From JAGXTF01 sp044224315 (GTDB lineage Bacteria; Bacteroidota; Bacteroidia; NS11-12g; UBA955), in contig JBGAKR010000008.1 in assembly GCA_044224315.1 (NCBI GenBank), positions 136,261 to 200,260 of the forward strand: 64,000 nt of DNA, in the 5' to 3' direction. Below are positions 17,691-26,196 of the stretch, piece by piece. A program made the translations under genes and the position numbers. Each line of letters opens with the position of its first letter. Position 1 is the first letter of the stretch. The notes beneath the pieces are model-generated. The model ran no database searches. It was not told the origin of the DNA and saw only the letters and a list, made by a program, of their open reading frames with translations.

Positions 17691-19433
17691 ATGAAAAAGA
17701 CCCTATATCTGTTACCCGCAATTTTGTTTCTTACAATTGCAAATTTTGCCAGCGCCCAATCGGTGGATGAAGGCAGAAAATTTACACGTAACGAACAGTA
17801 CGAAGATGCCGACCGCGTTTTTAAGAGCCTGATTGCTGCGAAGCCAAAAGCCGGAGATGCCTACTATTTTTCGGGTATCAACTTTTTGGAAAACGGCGAC
17901 ACCAATGCTGCCGCTGAAATGTTTAACACCGGCCTTACCATGAGCCCCAAGTATACCCTCAACTATGTGGGTAAAGGACATTTACTGCTGCGTGCCGGAA
18001 AAAGTGCCGAGGCAGAAGCCATGTTTGCCCTGGCTTTGAAAGCCAAGAAAAAAGCGCTGATGCTGGCTAATAAAGAAGTAGCCCGCGCTTATCTGATGGT
18101 AAAATTTGGCAGCCGCGAAACTTTGCTGGCCAACGCCAATAAAGCGGTTGAGTTTTTAGGAAAAGCCGATCAGGTGGGCGACAACGAGGTGCAAATACTG
18201 CTGGGTGATGCGTATAGTGTGATTTCGCCCCTGGATTTGGGCCGCGCGGTTGAACAATACCAAATCTCTTCGCGCCTTAATGCCAACGACCCCAAACCCC
18301 GCCTGCGTGAAGCCAGGGTTTACCAAAAAGCCAAAAACTACGAAACCTCTATGGAAAAGGTGAATGAAGCCCTTTACCTGGATATGGATTTTGCCCCTGC
18401 TTACCGCCAGAAAGCTGAATTGTTTTCTGAAATGGGCGTGGTTTATAAACGCAAAGAATACAGAGATTCAGCTGTAATGTTTTACCGTGAATACCTGAAA
18501 CGAAACAACAACCTTTCTGCTCGTAAAATGTTTGTACAAAGTTTGTTTTTCAACGGTGAATATATGGATTGTATTGAAGAGGGTGCCAAGCTGCAAACCG
18601 AAAAAGAATATCCCAATATCTGGGGGGTAATGGCCTATGCAGTGGTGCAAAAAAATGATACTTCACGCGTTTTTAACACCCAAGGTTTGGAATACTTTGA
18701 AAAGTATGAAATGAAGTATGTAAAACCCGCAAACAGGGGCTTGAGTTCTACTGAAAAATACTACAAAGGCATATTGCTGTTGCGCACTGGTAGCCGCGAT
18801 GCTGCTTTGAGTCTGATCAAAGAATCGCTTACCGATACCGCCAATGCACAAATTGCCTGGTACGATAATTATTTCGACCTGAATTATAAGGCTGGTAACT
18901 ATGCCGAAGCGCTGAATGCCATTAACCTGAAAGAGAAAAAAGTAGCCCTGATTTCAAAAGATATGTATTACAAAGCACAGTGCCTTACCCAATTGGGCAA
19001 ATACACTGAGTCTATCAATACTTTCCGCGAAATCATCAGCCGCGATACTACTTACACCCGTGGTTACTATTTCATTTCTCAAAACTGGAGAAAAATAGAT
19101 GCCAAAGATTCAACCGGCTCTCTTACTGCCTCTTACCACGATTGGTTCAAACACATGACTGCCGATGATAAAGTAAAATATAAAAGAGATCTGGAGTTTT
19201 CTTACCGCGATTTGGGGTACATCTGGTACAACAAAGCCAGCGCATCGTATGTAACCCCAGCCGATAAAGCTGCCGGATATGTGCAAAGCAAAGCCCAGTT
19301 TAACACCGCCATTGAATACTACAAAAAAGTGCTGGAGTTTGCTCCGGAAGATGCAGCGGTGAAAAAACAAATTGCCGATACCGAAAACTTTGTGGCCAAT
19401 ATTGGCAAGAAAAGAGCCCCGATAAAAAAATAA
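17691..19433 (+). CDS. Secreted TPR-repeat protein
   Basis: 580 residues. Signal peptide MKKTLYLLPAILFLTIANFA..SAQ. TPR units throughout: DEGRKFTRNEQYEDADRVF, GDAYYFSGINFLENGDTNAA, EVQILLGDAYSVISPLDLGR, NDPKPRLREARVYQKAKNYE, DFAPAYRQKAELFSEMG, KDMYYKAQCLTQLGKYTES and a C-terminal AIEYYKKVLEFAPEDA. Periplasmic scaffold, probably partnering with the upstream PstS-like lipoprotein (104 bases upstream, same strand). Ends at a strong terminator. Confidence 0.85.
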   Translation: MKKTLYLLPAILFLTIANFASAQSVDEGRKFTRNEQYEDADRVFKSLIAAKPKAGDAYYFSGINFLENGDTNAAAEMFNTGLTMSPKYTLNYVGKGHLLLRAGKSAEAEAMFALALKAKKKALMLANKEVARAYLMVKFGSRETLLANANKAVEFLGKADQVGDNEVQILLGDAYSVISPLDLGRAVEQYQISSRLNANDPKPRLREARVYQKAKNYETSMEKVNEALYLDMDFAPAYRQKAELFSEMGVVYKRKEYRDSAVMFYREYLKRNNNLSARKMFVQSLFFNGEYMDCIEEGAKLQTEKEYPNIWGVMAYAVVQKNDTSRVFNTQGLEYFEKYEMKYVKPANRGLSSTEKYYKGILLLRTGSRDAALSLIKESLTDTANAQIAWYDNYFDLNYKAGNYAEALNAINLKEKKVALISKDMYYKAQCLTQLGKYTESINTFREIISRDTTYTRGYYFISQNWRKIDAKDSTGSLTASYHDWFKHMTADDKVKYKRDLEFSYRDLGYIWYNKASASYVTPADKAAGYVQSKAQFNTAIEYYKKVLEFAPEDAAVKKQIADTENFVANIGKKRAPIKK

Positions 19434-19451
19434 TCTAATTGTAAGAATATT

Positions 19452-19482
19452 AAAAAAAGCCCGGCTAAAGCCGGGCTTTTTT
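19452..19482 (+). terminator. Terminator after the TPR gene
   Basis: Seven A, GCCCGGC (19459-19465), TAAA loop, GCCGGGC (19470-19476), six T. Symmetrical, so it could work in both directions. Confidence 0.95.
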
Positions 19483-19483
19483 G

Positions 19484-19491
19484 TAAATTTG
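19484..19491 (+). promoter_or_regulatory. -7 element of the subtilase gene
   Basis: TAAATTTG starts directly after the terminator and ends 16 bases before the ATG at 19508. The -33 region would fall in the terminator stem, and no TTG is present there. Confidence 0.4.
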
Positions 19492-19507
19492 CTTGTAATG
19501 TAATGTT

Positions 19508-21160
19508 ATGAAAAGTATAAAATTGTTTTTGGCCCTTGTCTGTTTATTCGTTGCACCGCGGCTTAAGGCCCAAAGCTTACCCGAAATCCATTTGCTGGTG
19601 CGAATCTCTCCGGAGACCGGTTATACCCGCTTTTTTAAATCCCTGCCGCCTTTGTTTACCCAGGTGCGCTGTGTGGATGAGGAGTTTGGCTTGTACAGTG
19701 TGCATATTCCGGCCAGTACCAATGTGGCTGCAGCCCTTGATATTCTCAACCGCACCCGGGGTTGCCTGTTAGCACAGCAATTGCACCCGGTAAAACCGCG
19801 GTATACCCCGAACGACCCTTTGGTAGTGAACCAAAACTACCTGAACGTGATAAAAGCAATTTCGGCCTGGAACTTTGCCCATGGAACCGGAGTAACAGGC
19901 TTGGGAGATACGGTTGTGATAGCTATGATAGATGATGGCCTGGATACCCTGCAACCCGATTTGGCAGCCAATGTATGGCGCAATAGAAACGAAATTCCCT
20001 GGAATGGGGTTGATGATGATTCAAATGGGTACACCGATGATTATTTTGGCTGGAATGGGGGCGATAGCAATTGTCGTGTATTAACCAGTGTATCCATCGA
20101 TCAGGGCCATGGTACTTCGGTAGCCGGTGTGTTTGGTGCTGTATCCGACAATGGATTGGGTATTGCCGGCCTGGCGCTAAAAACCAAAATTCTGCCTTGC
20201 CTCGCCTATTCAACAATCGGCACCGATGGCGAAATTGGTGTGGTGCGATGTATGCTATACGTTTGGCGTCAAAAAAAGCTCTATATCAGCAGCGGGGGTA
20301 AAAAAGGGGCCAATATAGTGGTGGCCAATTTTTCGTTGGGAATAGACCGCGCTAAGCCCGAGGATGCGCCCCTCTGGTGCGCTATGTACGATAGCTTAGG
20401 GGCTGCCGGTATTATATCGTGTGGCGCCACCAGCGATGCAAATAATGATGTGGATGTGGTGGGTGATATACCTACCAGTTGCCCCAGTCCATACCTCATT
20501 GCCGTGAGTTTTACCAATGATAATGACGTGCGTCAAAACTCGGGCTTTAGTCCTACAAAAATAGATTTAGCTGCACCCGGACAGGATATTCGCACTACCA
20601 TTCAACGCAGGGGTACAAGTGCAGGATCTGAATACACAAATAAAAGTGGAACCTCATTTTCTACTCCATTGGTAACCGGCACAGTTGCACTTTTATACCA
20701 AAATGTATGCGATACATTTTTGTATTTGCAAAAAACCAATAACGACAGTGCCATGCGGTTGATGAAATCGTGGATTTTGAAGGGAACAGATAAGATACCC
20801 AGCCTGGCTGGGAAATGCCTTACCGAAGGCCGGTTGAATGTGCTTAAATCATGGCAATTGATGGATGATTGGTGCAAAGCCCGCGACCAGAAGTACAGTG
20901 TAAATACTGCAGCATTGGCTAAAGTAAAATTGTTTCCAAATCCCATCCATGCTGGGCAAAATATACAATTGATAGGAATTGAAACGCAAGGTTTGAATTA
21001 CAGGATCTATGATTTAAGCGGTAAACTGATCTCTATGGGGGAAGCAACAACTGCGGCTTCCGGGCTGCAGATCCCTGCACAAACCTTAACACCCGGATTT
21101 TACATTCTCCAAGCCAGTACCCCAACATTACAATTGGTAAGGAAATTGCAAGTGTTCTAG
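19508..21160 (+). CDS. S8 subtilisin-like serine protease with T9SS sorting domain
   Basis: 550 residues, secreted protease. Signal peptide ending PRLKAQ (residue ~22). Catalytic triad visible: D142 in VIAMIDDGLDT, H201 in QGHGTSVAGVF, S383 in SGTSFSTPLVTGT; the oxyanion Asn region is around AVSDNGLGI/SCGATSDANND. A propeptide-like region lies at ~25-110. Residues from ~475 (KVKLFPNPIHAGQNIQLI to LQLVRKLQVF) are a T9SS type A sorting domain, so it should be exported to the cell surface. The next gene starts 23 bases after the stop, so it may be cotranscribed with the caspase-like protein. Confidence 0.93.
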   Translation: MKSIKLFLALVCLFVAPRLKAQSLPEIHLLVRISPETGYTRFFKSLPPLFTQVRCVDEEFGLYSVHIPASTNVAAALDILNRTRGCLLAQQLHPVKPRYTPNDPLVVNQNYLNVIKAISAWNFAHGTGVTGLGDTVVIAMIDDGLDTLQPDLAANVWRNRNEIPWNGVDDDSNGYTDDYFGWNGGDSNCRVLTSVSIDQGHGTSVAGVFGAVSDNGLGIAGLALKTKILPCLAYSTIGTDGEIGVVRCMLYVWRQKKLYISSGGKKGANIVVANFSLGIDRAKPEDAPLWCAMYDSLGAAGIISCGATSDANNDVDVVGDIPTSCPSPYLIAVSFTNDNDVRQNSGFSPTKIDLAAPGQDIRTTIQRRGTSAGSEYTNKSGTSFSTPLVTGTVALLYQNVCDTFLYLQKTNNDSAMRLMKSWILKGTDKIPSLAGKCLTEGRLNVLKSWQLMDDWCKARDQKYSVNTAALAKVKLFPNPIHAGQNIQLIGIETQGLNYRIYDLSGKLISMGEATTAASGLQIPAQTLTPGFYILQASTPTLQLVRKLQVF

Positions 21161-21183
21161 CGATTTTGTATAAATTGCAGCAC

Positions 21184-24100
21184 ATGAAAACTGGTTTTAA
21201 ACTGGCTAAATTATTATTGCCATGCATAATTCTATTGCTTTCCATCGGCAATGCCAGGGCCCAAAAGAGTAAAATAGGCAAAAAATTATACCCTGTTTTT
21301 AAAGAATTAAAATCGGTAAGTGATACCAGTTATACTTTACAGGATTCGGCCATTAATGTGGGCATACGCATAGTGAATGCCGAGTTTGAAGTAAAACCCG
21401 CAATTGATACCCTTTTTATGGCCGATTTATGTGCCGATTTGGGTAAATTAATGCAAAATTCTTATTTGTACGATGAAGCATCGGCCTCTTATTTACTATT
21501 GGCCGCTGCGTATTACCGCACCCAAAATATGGAAGAAAAAAGCGGTGAGTTTTTGGGGCGTTATTTATACACTTACAACCTTGCAGTTAAATACAAAAAG
21601 CCCGAATCTTATATCCGATCGGGCGATAGTTTTTTATATAACCTGGGCAATAAAGATTCAACCGTTTGGTTTACTGTAGCGGCCGATACTATTGCATGGA
21701 ATGCAACCCGGGATACAGTTTTTGTGCGCATTAAAGGTGGCCATGCCCAGGGTGTGGTGCTAAACTCGAGGTTTGATGTATTTACCACATTTGATACTTT
21801 CTATAATATAAAACGCAGTTCAATTCTGGCGGGAACTGGACGTATCACTAAGGTAAATGATTTTTACAGTGAAGGATTTATTGCTTTAAATGCAGATTTT
21901 AAAGATACCCTTTATGTAGGTGATGCATTTGAAGTAAAGGTAGATATTGATACCCGAAAAATAGGCACCACCTTGCATGATGTGGCTTTGTATAACATTA
22001 AATTTAAGGGGTATGACGGCAGCATGTATTTTACCCAGGGGGCGGGTAATAACACAGTTAATATGGGTAAATTCGACCATCCTATAAAACTGGCTATTTT
22101 AAAAGATTTTAAAGATGCATGTAAATATTATAACGAGGTAGATTCAACCATTCTGCAAGCCAAAATAGAAGGCGGTCCATATGCGGGTTATACCTATGAT
22201 GAAGCATTAAAAGCGGCCACTATGTTTGACCTTGAAATGTTTTTTGATTTTGTAAAATCGTATCCCGGAAAATATATAAATAATACCTATAAATTAATTG
22301 AAACTTACGCCACATGGTTGATTAATAATTGCCCTACAGGGCATGGCGAAGCACGCATAATTGAACGGATTTTAAATGAGCCCGAAACAGAGGTTATGCA
22401 GCATGCCCGCTTGCTGGTGGGGTATTATGAGCAAATAGAAAAAGCAGATTCGCTGTTTAGTGCAATGGTTACCCAACGCAATGGAGACAATGTAGAAACT
22501 GCTTTGGCCGATTATTTAAGAATGCAAAAACTGGCAGAAAAAATAGGGTTGAAAAGCACCGATTCTATGTGCAGTGTGAGCATTAGTTGGTATTACCATG
22601 TATTAAAGGAGAATAAAAAAGCCCTGGAATGGGCCGACCATGCATTGCATTTTGTAAAGCCCGAAAAACGACTGGTATTGAATATTTATAAGGCTATTTA
22701 TTACAGCGAAATGAACCGCAATGAGGATGCGATAGCCATGTGCGATTCTGCCCTGAGTATAGATTCTACCAATTATTATGCCCAGGGATATAAAGGCTGG
22801 AATTTGTTAAAATCGGGCCGTATTAAACCCGCAATGCCTTATTGTAAATATGCTTTTGAAATAGATTCTTTTGTGCAATGGACGGCCATTAATTATGGGC
22901 ATGCACTTATGTTGAAGGGCAATAAAGCCGAGGCCAACCGCTTGTACAAAAAGTCGTTTGAAGCCATGAGCAGTGGCTCGGATTTTTATGCTGGCTTACT
23001 CAGCGATTTTAATTATTTTATTAATACCGGAATCAACGAGGATGAATTTAAAAATTTGAAAAATACCTATATCCAATATTATAACGACCATTTTAAATAC
23101 AAACTCAATGGAGATAGTTTAAAAGGTGCAGCGGCAAAATTAAAAGACAATGAACGGTATGCCGATGCTGCTGAGATTTATAAAAAAGCCTTGCAGGAGT
23201 ATTTGAAATGCACCCCCGTAAATTGGGAAGATGTGCGCCTGGCCACCCGTTCGGTAGCCTATAGCTACTATAAAAACAAAGATTACCGCCAATCATTGGG
23301 GCAGTATAAAAAGGCTGCCGATTTAACCATTGACAAAGGCCTGGGTGATGATAACTTAATTTCGGATTATACCGATGTTTCGCATTTATACAATTGGCTC
23401 GATGATACATTGCGCGAGATGGAATATGAATCCAGGGCGGCTAGTTTGGAAGTGGCTTTGCGCGAAAAACGCGATTCAAAAAAATTATATATTATTACCG
23501 TAGGTACAGGCAATACCAAACACAATGATTCGTTTTCTGTAAGCGATGCAAATGCAATATCCACAAGACTTGCCGAAGGTGGAAAGCTGTATTTCGACAA
23601 AGTAATTACGCATAATATTACGGGTGCGAATGCCAATATTTCAGAATTAAAAAAATCATTGGATAGTGCCATATATACCTTGCAGCAAAATGATGTTTTT
23701 GTATTCTATTATTCAGGTTGGGCGCGTTATAGCGGCGAAGAGTTTATCACCCTGGCCGATGGTAAATTTGCCCTCAAAGATTTGGCCGGATACTTGGGAC
23801 AGGTGCCTGCAGCCAGGCAGGTGCATATTGCAGATTGCAACGGGTTAAACTGGCGCAAGTGGTATCAGAACGACAATTTTGGTTTGCTGGCCAATCAAAA
23901 AAGCAGCCTGGTATTTTTTGGATATAAAAATTCGCGCATAGAGGAGCCACAATTAAAGCATTCGGTGCTCACAGCCGCTTTAATGGATGCCTGGGATTAT
24001 ACCATATCGCAGGGTGCCATTTCTGCTTCACAATGGATTGCAGCCGCTTCTTTGGATATGATGAACAACAATCACCTGTATGCCATCGAATCGCAAACCT

Positions 24101-25230
24101 ACGGGCATGATTTTATTTTAGGCAAGGCCAAAGTTAAAAGCACGGATAAAGATACAGTTGCACCTATCATAGAATTGTTTGGGGCTGCGGTTACCCGCGG
24201 AGGTTCCAATATTGCGGTGGTTACCAATAAAAGCGTAAATGCAGGGTCTATTACCGATGAAAGCCGCATAGTGTATGCAAGGGCCAATGGCGTAAAATTA
24301 ACCATTGCCGCCAATGGTCGTTTTGAATTACCCAAAGAATTATTAGGGGTAAAAAATATCATTATCGAAGCCCAGGATGAATATGGGAATCTGGCCCATC
24401 GTGAGTTTCAGGTTTCTATTTCGGAAAATAGTGTAAATGTGGGAGGAGTAAAATATGCTTACCTCTTTACCAGCCAGGATTATAAATACTGGTCCGATTT
24501 GGTAAATCCGCTGGAAGATGCCCAGTCTATTGCTGAAATATTGAAAGAAAATTATGGCTATGTGGTAACCCTTATTCCCAATCCAGATAAACGCACCATT
24601 GCAGAAAAGCTGGATTATATACGCCGCTATAAATATGCACCCAACGACCAGTTGCTGGTGTTTTTTGCCGGTCACGGAAATTACGACAGCGTATGGGGTG
24701 GCTTTTATGTGTGCCCCGAAAGTTTGCCACCTGCACAGGATCCTTATTTCGACACCTATTATCCCCAAAAAAATATAGCCGATTTATTGGATAATAGCAC
24801 TTGTAAAAACGTGTTTTTGGTAATGGATGTATGTTTTGGAGGTAAAATGTTCGACAAGCAAGAAAAGCACGAGTATATCAATGTGAATGATGGCTACAAT
24901 ATTTCGCCCGAAGAATTTATTAAAAGGCAACTTGGCATTTCTTGCCGCCAATTTTTAACCAGTGGGGGAAATAATTATGTGGCTGATGGGGTAGCAGGGA
25001 ATCACTCTCCATTTGCCAGTCGTTTTTTAATAGCATTGGAAGAGGCAGCCGCTCATAAAGATTACATTACAGCTTCTGAAGTGATGGATTATTTGCGCAC
25101 CATGCGCACCATTGGAAACGATAAAAAATCATTTCCACGTTATGGTTTTTTTGGAGGTGATAAGGATGGTGAATTTGTAATGAAAGTGATGAAGAAAATT
25201 CAAACCAGTGCAGTGATAGCAAAGGAGTGA
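21184..25230 (+). CDS. Exported TPR protein with a degenerate and an intact caspase-like (C14) domain (paralogue 1)
   Basis: 1348 residues. Signal peptide ending IGNARAQ (~27). Residues ~30-750 are helical with TPR-like units (YYSEMNRNEDAIAMCDSAL, NERYADAAEIYKKALQEY, VAYSYYKNKDYRQSLGQYKK). Residues ~765-930 form a first caspase-like fold: LYIITVGTG, VFVFYYSGWARY where the catalytic His should be (lost), and HIADCNG retaining Cys885. Residues ~1000-1090 look like a beta-sandwich linker (VTRGGSNIAVVTN). Residues ~1095-1340 are an intact C14 domain: LLVFFAGHGNYD with His1164 and LVMDVCFGG with Cys1217. Start 21184 is preferred to 21166 because it begins the signal peptide. Substrates are unknown. 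Paralogue on the opposite strand at 26197-30264. Confidence 0.88.
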   Translation: MKTGFKLAKLLLPCIILLLSIGNARAQKSKIGKKLYPVFKELKSVSDTSYTLQDSAINVGIRIVNAEFEVKPAIDTLFMADLCADLGKLMQNSYLYDEASASYLLLAAAYYRTQNMEEKSGEFLGRYLYTYNLAVKYKKPESYIRSGDSFLYNLGNKDSTVWFTVAADTIAWNATRDTVFVRIKGGHAQGVVLNSRFDVFTTFDTFYNIKRSSILAGTGRITKVNDFYSEGFIALNADFKDTLYVGDAFEVKVDIDTRKIGTTLHDVALYNIKFKGYDGSMYFTQGAGNNTVNMGKFDHPIKLAILKDFKDACKYYNEVDSTILQAKIEGGPYAGYTYDEALKAATMFDLEMFFDFVKSYPGKYINNTYKLIETYATWLINNCPTGHGEARIIERILNEPETEVMQHARLLVGYYEQIEKADSLFSAMVTQRNGDNVETALADYLRMQKLAEKIGLKSTDSMCSVSISWYYHVLKENKKALEWADHALHFVKPEKRLVLNIYKAIYYSEMNRNEDAIAMCDSALSIDSTNYYAQGYKGWNLLKSGRIKPAMPYCKYAFEIDSFVQWTAINYGHALMLKGNKAEANRLYKKSFEAMSSGSDFYAGLLSDFNYFINTGINEDEFKNLKNTYIQYYNDHFKYKLNGDSLKGAAAKLKDNERYADAAEIYKKALQEYLKCTPVNWEDVRLATRSVAYSYYKNKDYRQSLGQYKKAADLTIDKGLGDDNLISDYTDVSHLYNWLDDTLREMEYESRAASLEVALREKRDSKKLYIITVGTGNTKHNDSFSVSDANAISTRLAEGGKLYFDKVITHNITGANANISELKKSLDSAIYTLQQNDVFVFYYSGWARYSGEEFITLADGKFALKDLAGYLGQVPAARQVHIADCNGLNWRKWYQNDNFGLLANQKSSLVFFGYKNSRIEEPQLKHSVLTAALMDAWDYTISQGAISASQWIAAASLDMMNNNHLYAIESQTYGHDFILGKAKVKSTDKDTVAPIIELFGAAVTRGGSNIAVVTNKSVNAGSITDESRIVYARANGVKLTIAANGRFELPKELLGVKNIIIEAQDEYGNLAHREFQVSISENSVNVGGVKYAYLFTSQDYKYWSDLVNPLEDAQSIAEILKENYGYVVTLIPNPDKRTIAEKLDYIRRYKYAPNDQLLVFFAGHGNYDSVWGGFYVCPESLPPAQDPYFDTYYPQKNIADLLDNSTCKNVFLVMDVCFGGKMFDKQEKHEYINVNDGYNISPEEFIKRQLGISCRQFLTSGGNNYVADGVAGNHSPFASRFLIALEEAAAHKDYITASEVMDYLRTMRTIGNDKKSFPRYGFFGGDKDGEFVMKVMKKIQTSAVIAKE

Positions 25231-25232
25231 GG

Positions 25233-25748
25233 ATGGAAGCCAGTTTTAAAACTACAATCGGATTGCTAGAGCATTTACCCGGCATGCATTATTTGTTTAT
25301 TCCTGAAAAAATTGTAAAACAATTTGGCGGTAAATTTCCTATCAGAGTTATTTGCACGGTTAATAACAGCCTTGAATTTCAGGGAGGCATGGTATTTCTA
25401 AGCCAGGGCAATGCCTATATAACCATTTCGAAACCCAGAATGAAACAAGCCGGTGTAAAATTGCACGACACCGTACAATTAAATTTAAAAACGGATAATA
25501 GCGAATACGGAACCGAAATGCCGGCCGAACTTGAAACCCTGCTAGCACAGGATGATGAGGGCAATGAGCGGTTTATGGCATTGAAAAAAAGCATGCAACG
25601 CTATGTTATAAATTATGTAAAAAGTGTAAAAAGCATTGATAAAAGAATTGAAAGATCTATGCTATTAATTGGCAATTTAAAACAATTAAAACCCGGTGAA
25701 GAATCTTTTAGAGAAATGCTGGGATTGCCCAGAGATCGGGAGATTTAA
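25233..25748 (+). CDS. DUF1905 / YdeI-OmpD-associated-like protein
   Basis: 171 residues. N-terminal DUF1905-like beta-barrel part (FKTTIGLLEHLPGMHYLFIP, GKFPIRVICTVNNS, YITISKPRMKQAGVKLHDTV) and C-terminal YdeI-type helices (LAQDDEGNERFMALKKSMQR, YVKSVKSIDKRIERS). The family is poorly characterised; YdeI of E. coli has been linked to peptide resistance. The start is the ATG at 25233, placed 5 bases after AAAGGAG (25221-25227), a clear ribosome site inside the end of the caspase gene; a GTG at 25227 is the alternative. It is probably translated from the same mRNA as the caspase paralogue. Confidence 0.8.
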   Translation: MEASFKTTIGLLEHLPGMHYLFIPEKIVKQFGGKFPIRVICTVNNSLEFQGGMVFLSQGNAYITISKPRMKQAGVKLHDTVQLNLKTDNSEYGTEMPAELETLLAQDDEGNERFMALKKSMQRYVINYVKSVKSIDKRIERSMLLIGNLKQLKPGEESFREMLGLPRDREI

Positions 25749-25935
25749 TGATTAATGCTTGCCTTTACCCGAATGGCTTTGCCGGGCGCGCGATTGCTTC
25801 TCAGGCGGGGAATAGTAGCAGCCAAATCAGGGGGCAGGGAGCAGGGGGCAGGGAGTAGGGAGCAGGGGGCGGGGAGTAGTGGTCGCGGCGAAAGGATGTT
25901 AATTCTACATTTTGCATTCCAACAGGGGGCAGGGA

Positions 25936-25957
25936 CCGCCCATTGCAAATGTGGCGG
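25936..25957 (+). repeat. Dispersed 22-bp hairpin repeat, copy B
   Basis: CCGCC (25936-25940), CATTGCAAATGT core, GGCGG (25953-25957): perfect 5-bp outer stem plus ATT/AAT. Preceded by CAGGGA, as in the other copies of this orientation. Confidence 0.75.
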
Positions 25958-26136
25958 GGGATGGTAAGTTGCATAGGAGTTGCTTACAAGTTGCTGCTAA
26001 GTGGCGTCTAAGTTGCGGGTAAACTGCGCATATACTGCTGTCACACTGCATTCAGACTGCTTCCACATTGCTTCCACACTGCATCCACCCCCCATCGATT
26101 TCGTTATGGCCGACTGCATCCTAGAGGGAGCAGGGC

Positions 26137-26158
26137 CCGCCCATTGAAAATGTGGCAC
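26137..26158 (+). repeat. Dispersed 22-bp hairpin repeat, copy C
   Basis: CCGCC + CATTGAAAATGT + GGCAC; last bases of the 3' arm have changed. Preceded by CAGGGC. Confidence 0.7.
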
Positions 26159-26196
26159 CTTGCACCTTGCACTATGCACCTTGCACTCGGCTGTTA

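Larger units (their letters stand above)
25749..26196. repeat. Intergenic repeat region between the convergent caspase paralogues
   Basis: No gene. Contains a G-run block (25830-25875: GGGGGCAGGGAGCAGGG and similar, with at least seven runs of three or more G separated by 2-4 bases, so G-quadruplex-capable on the + strand), two copies of the 22-bp hairpin repeat (25936-25957 and 26137-26158), a stretch of AGTTGC repeats (~25967-26020) and one of imperfect CTGCNTTCCAC repeats (~26045-26090). No T-tract terminator is seen for either gene. Confidence 0.8.

Noticed and set aside
26045..26090. Possible small RNA or attC from CTGC/TTCCAC repeats
   Set aside because: Only imperfect direct repeats; no stem, promoter or terminator seen.
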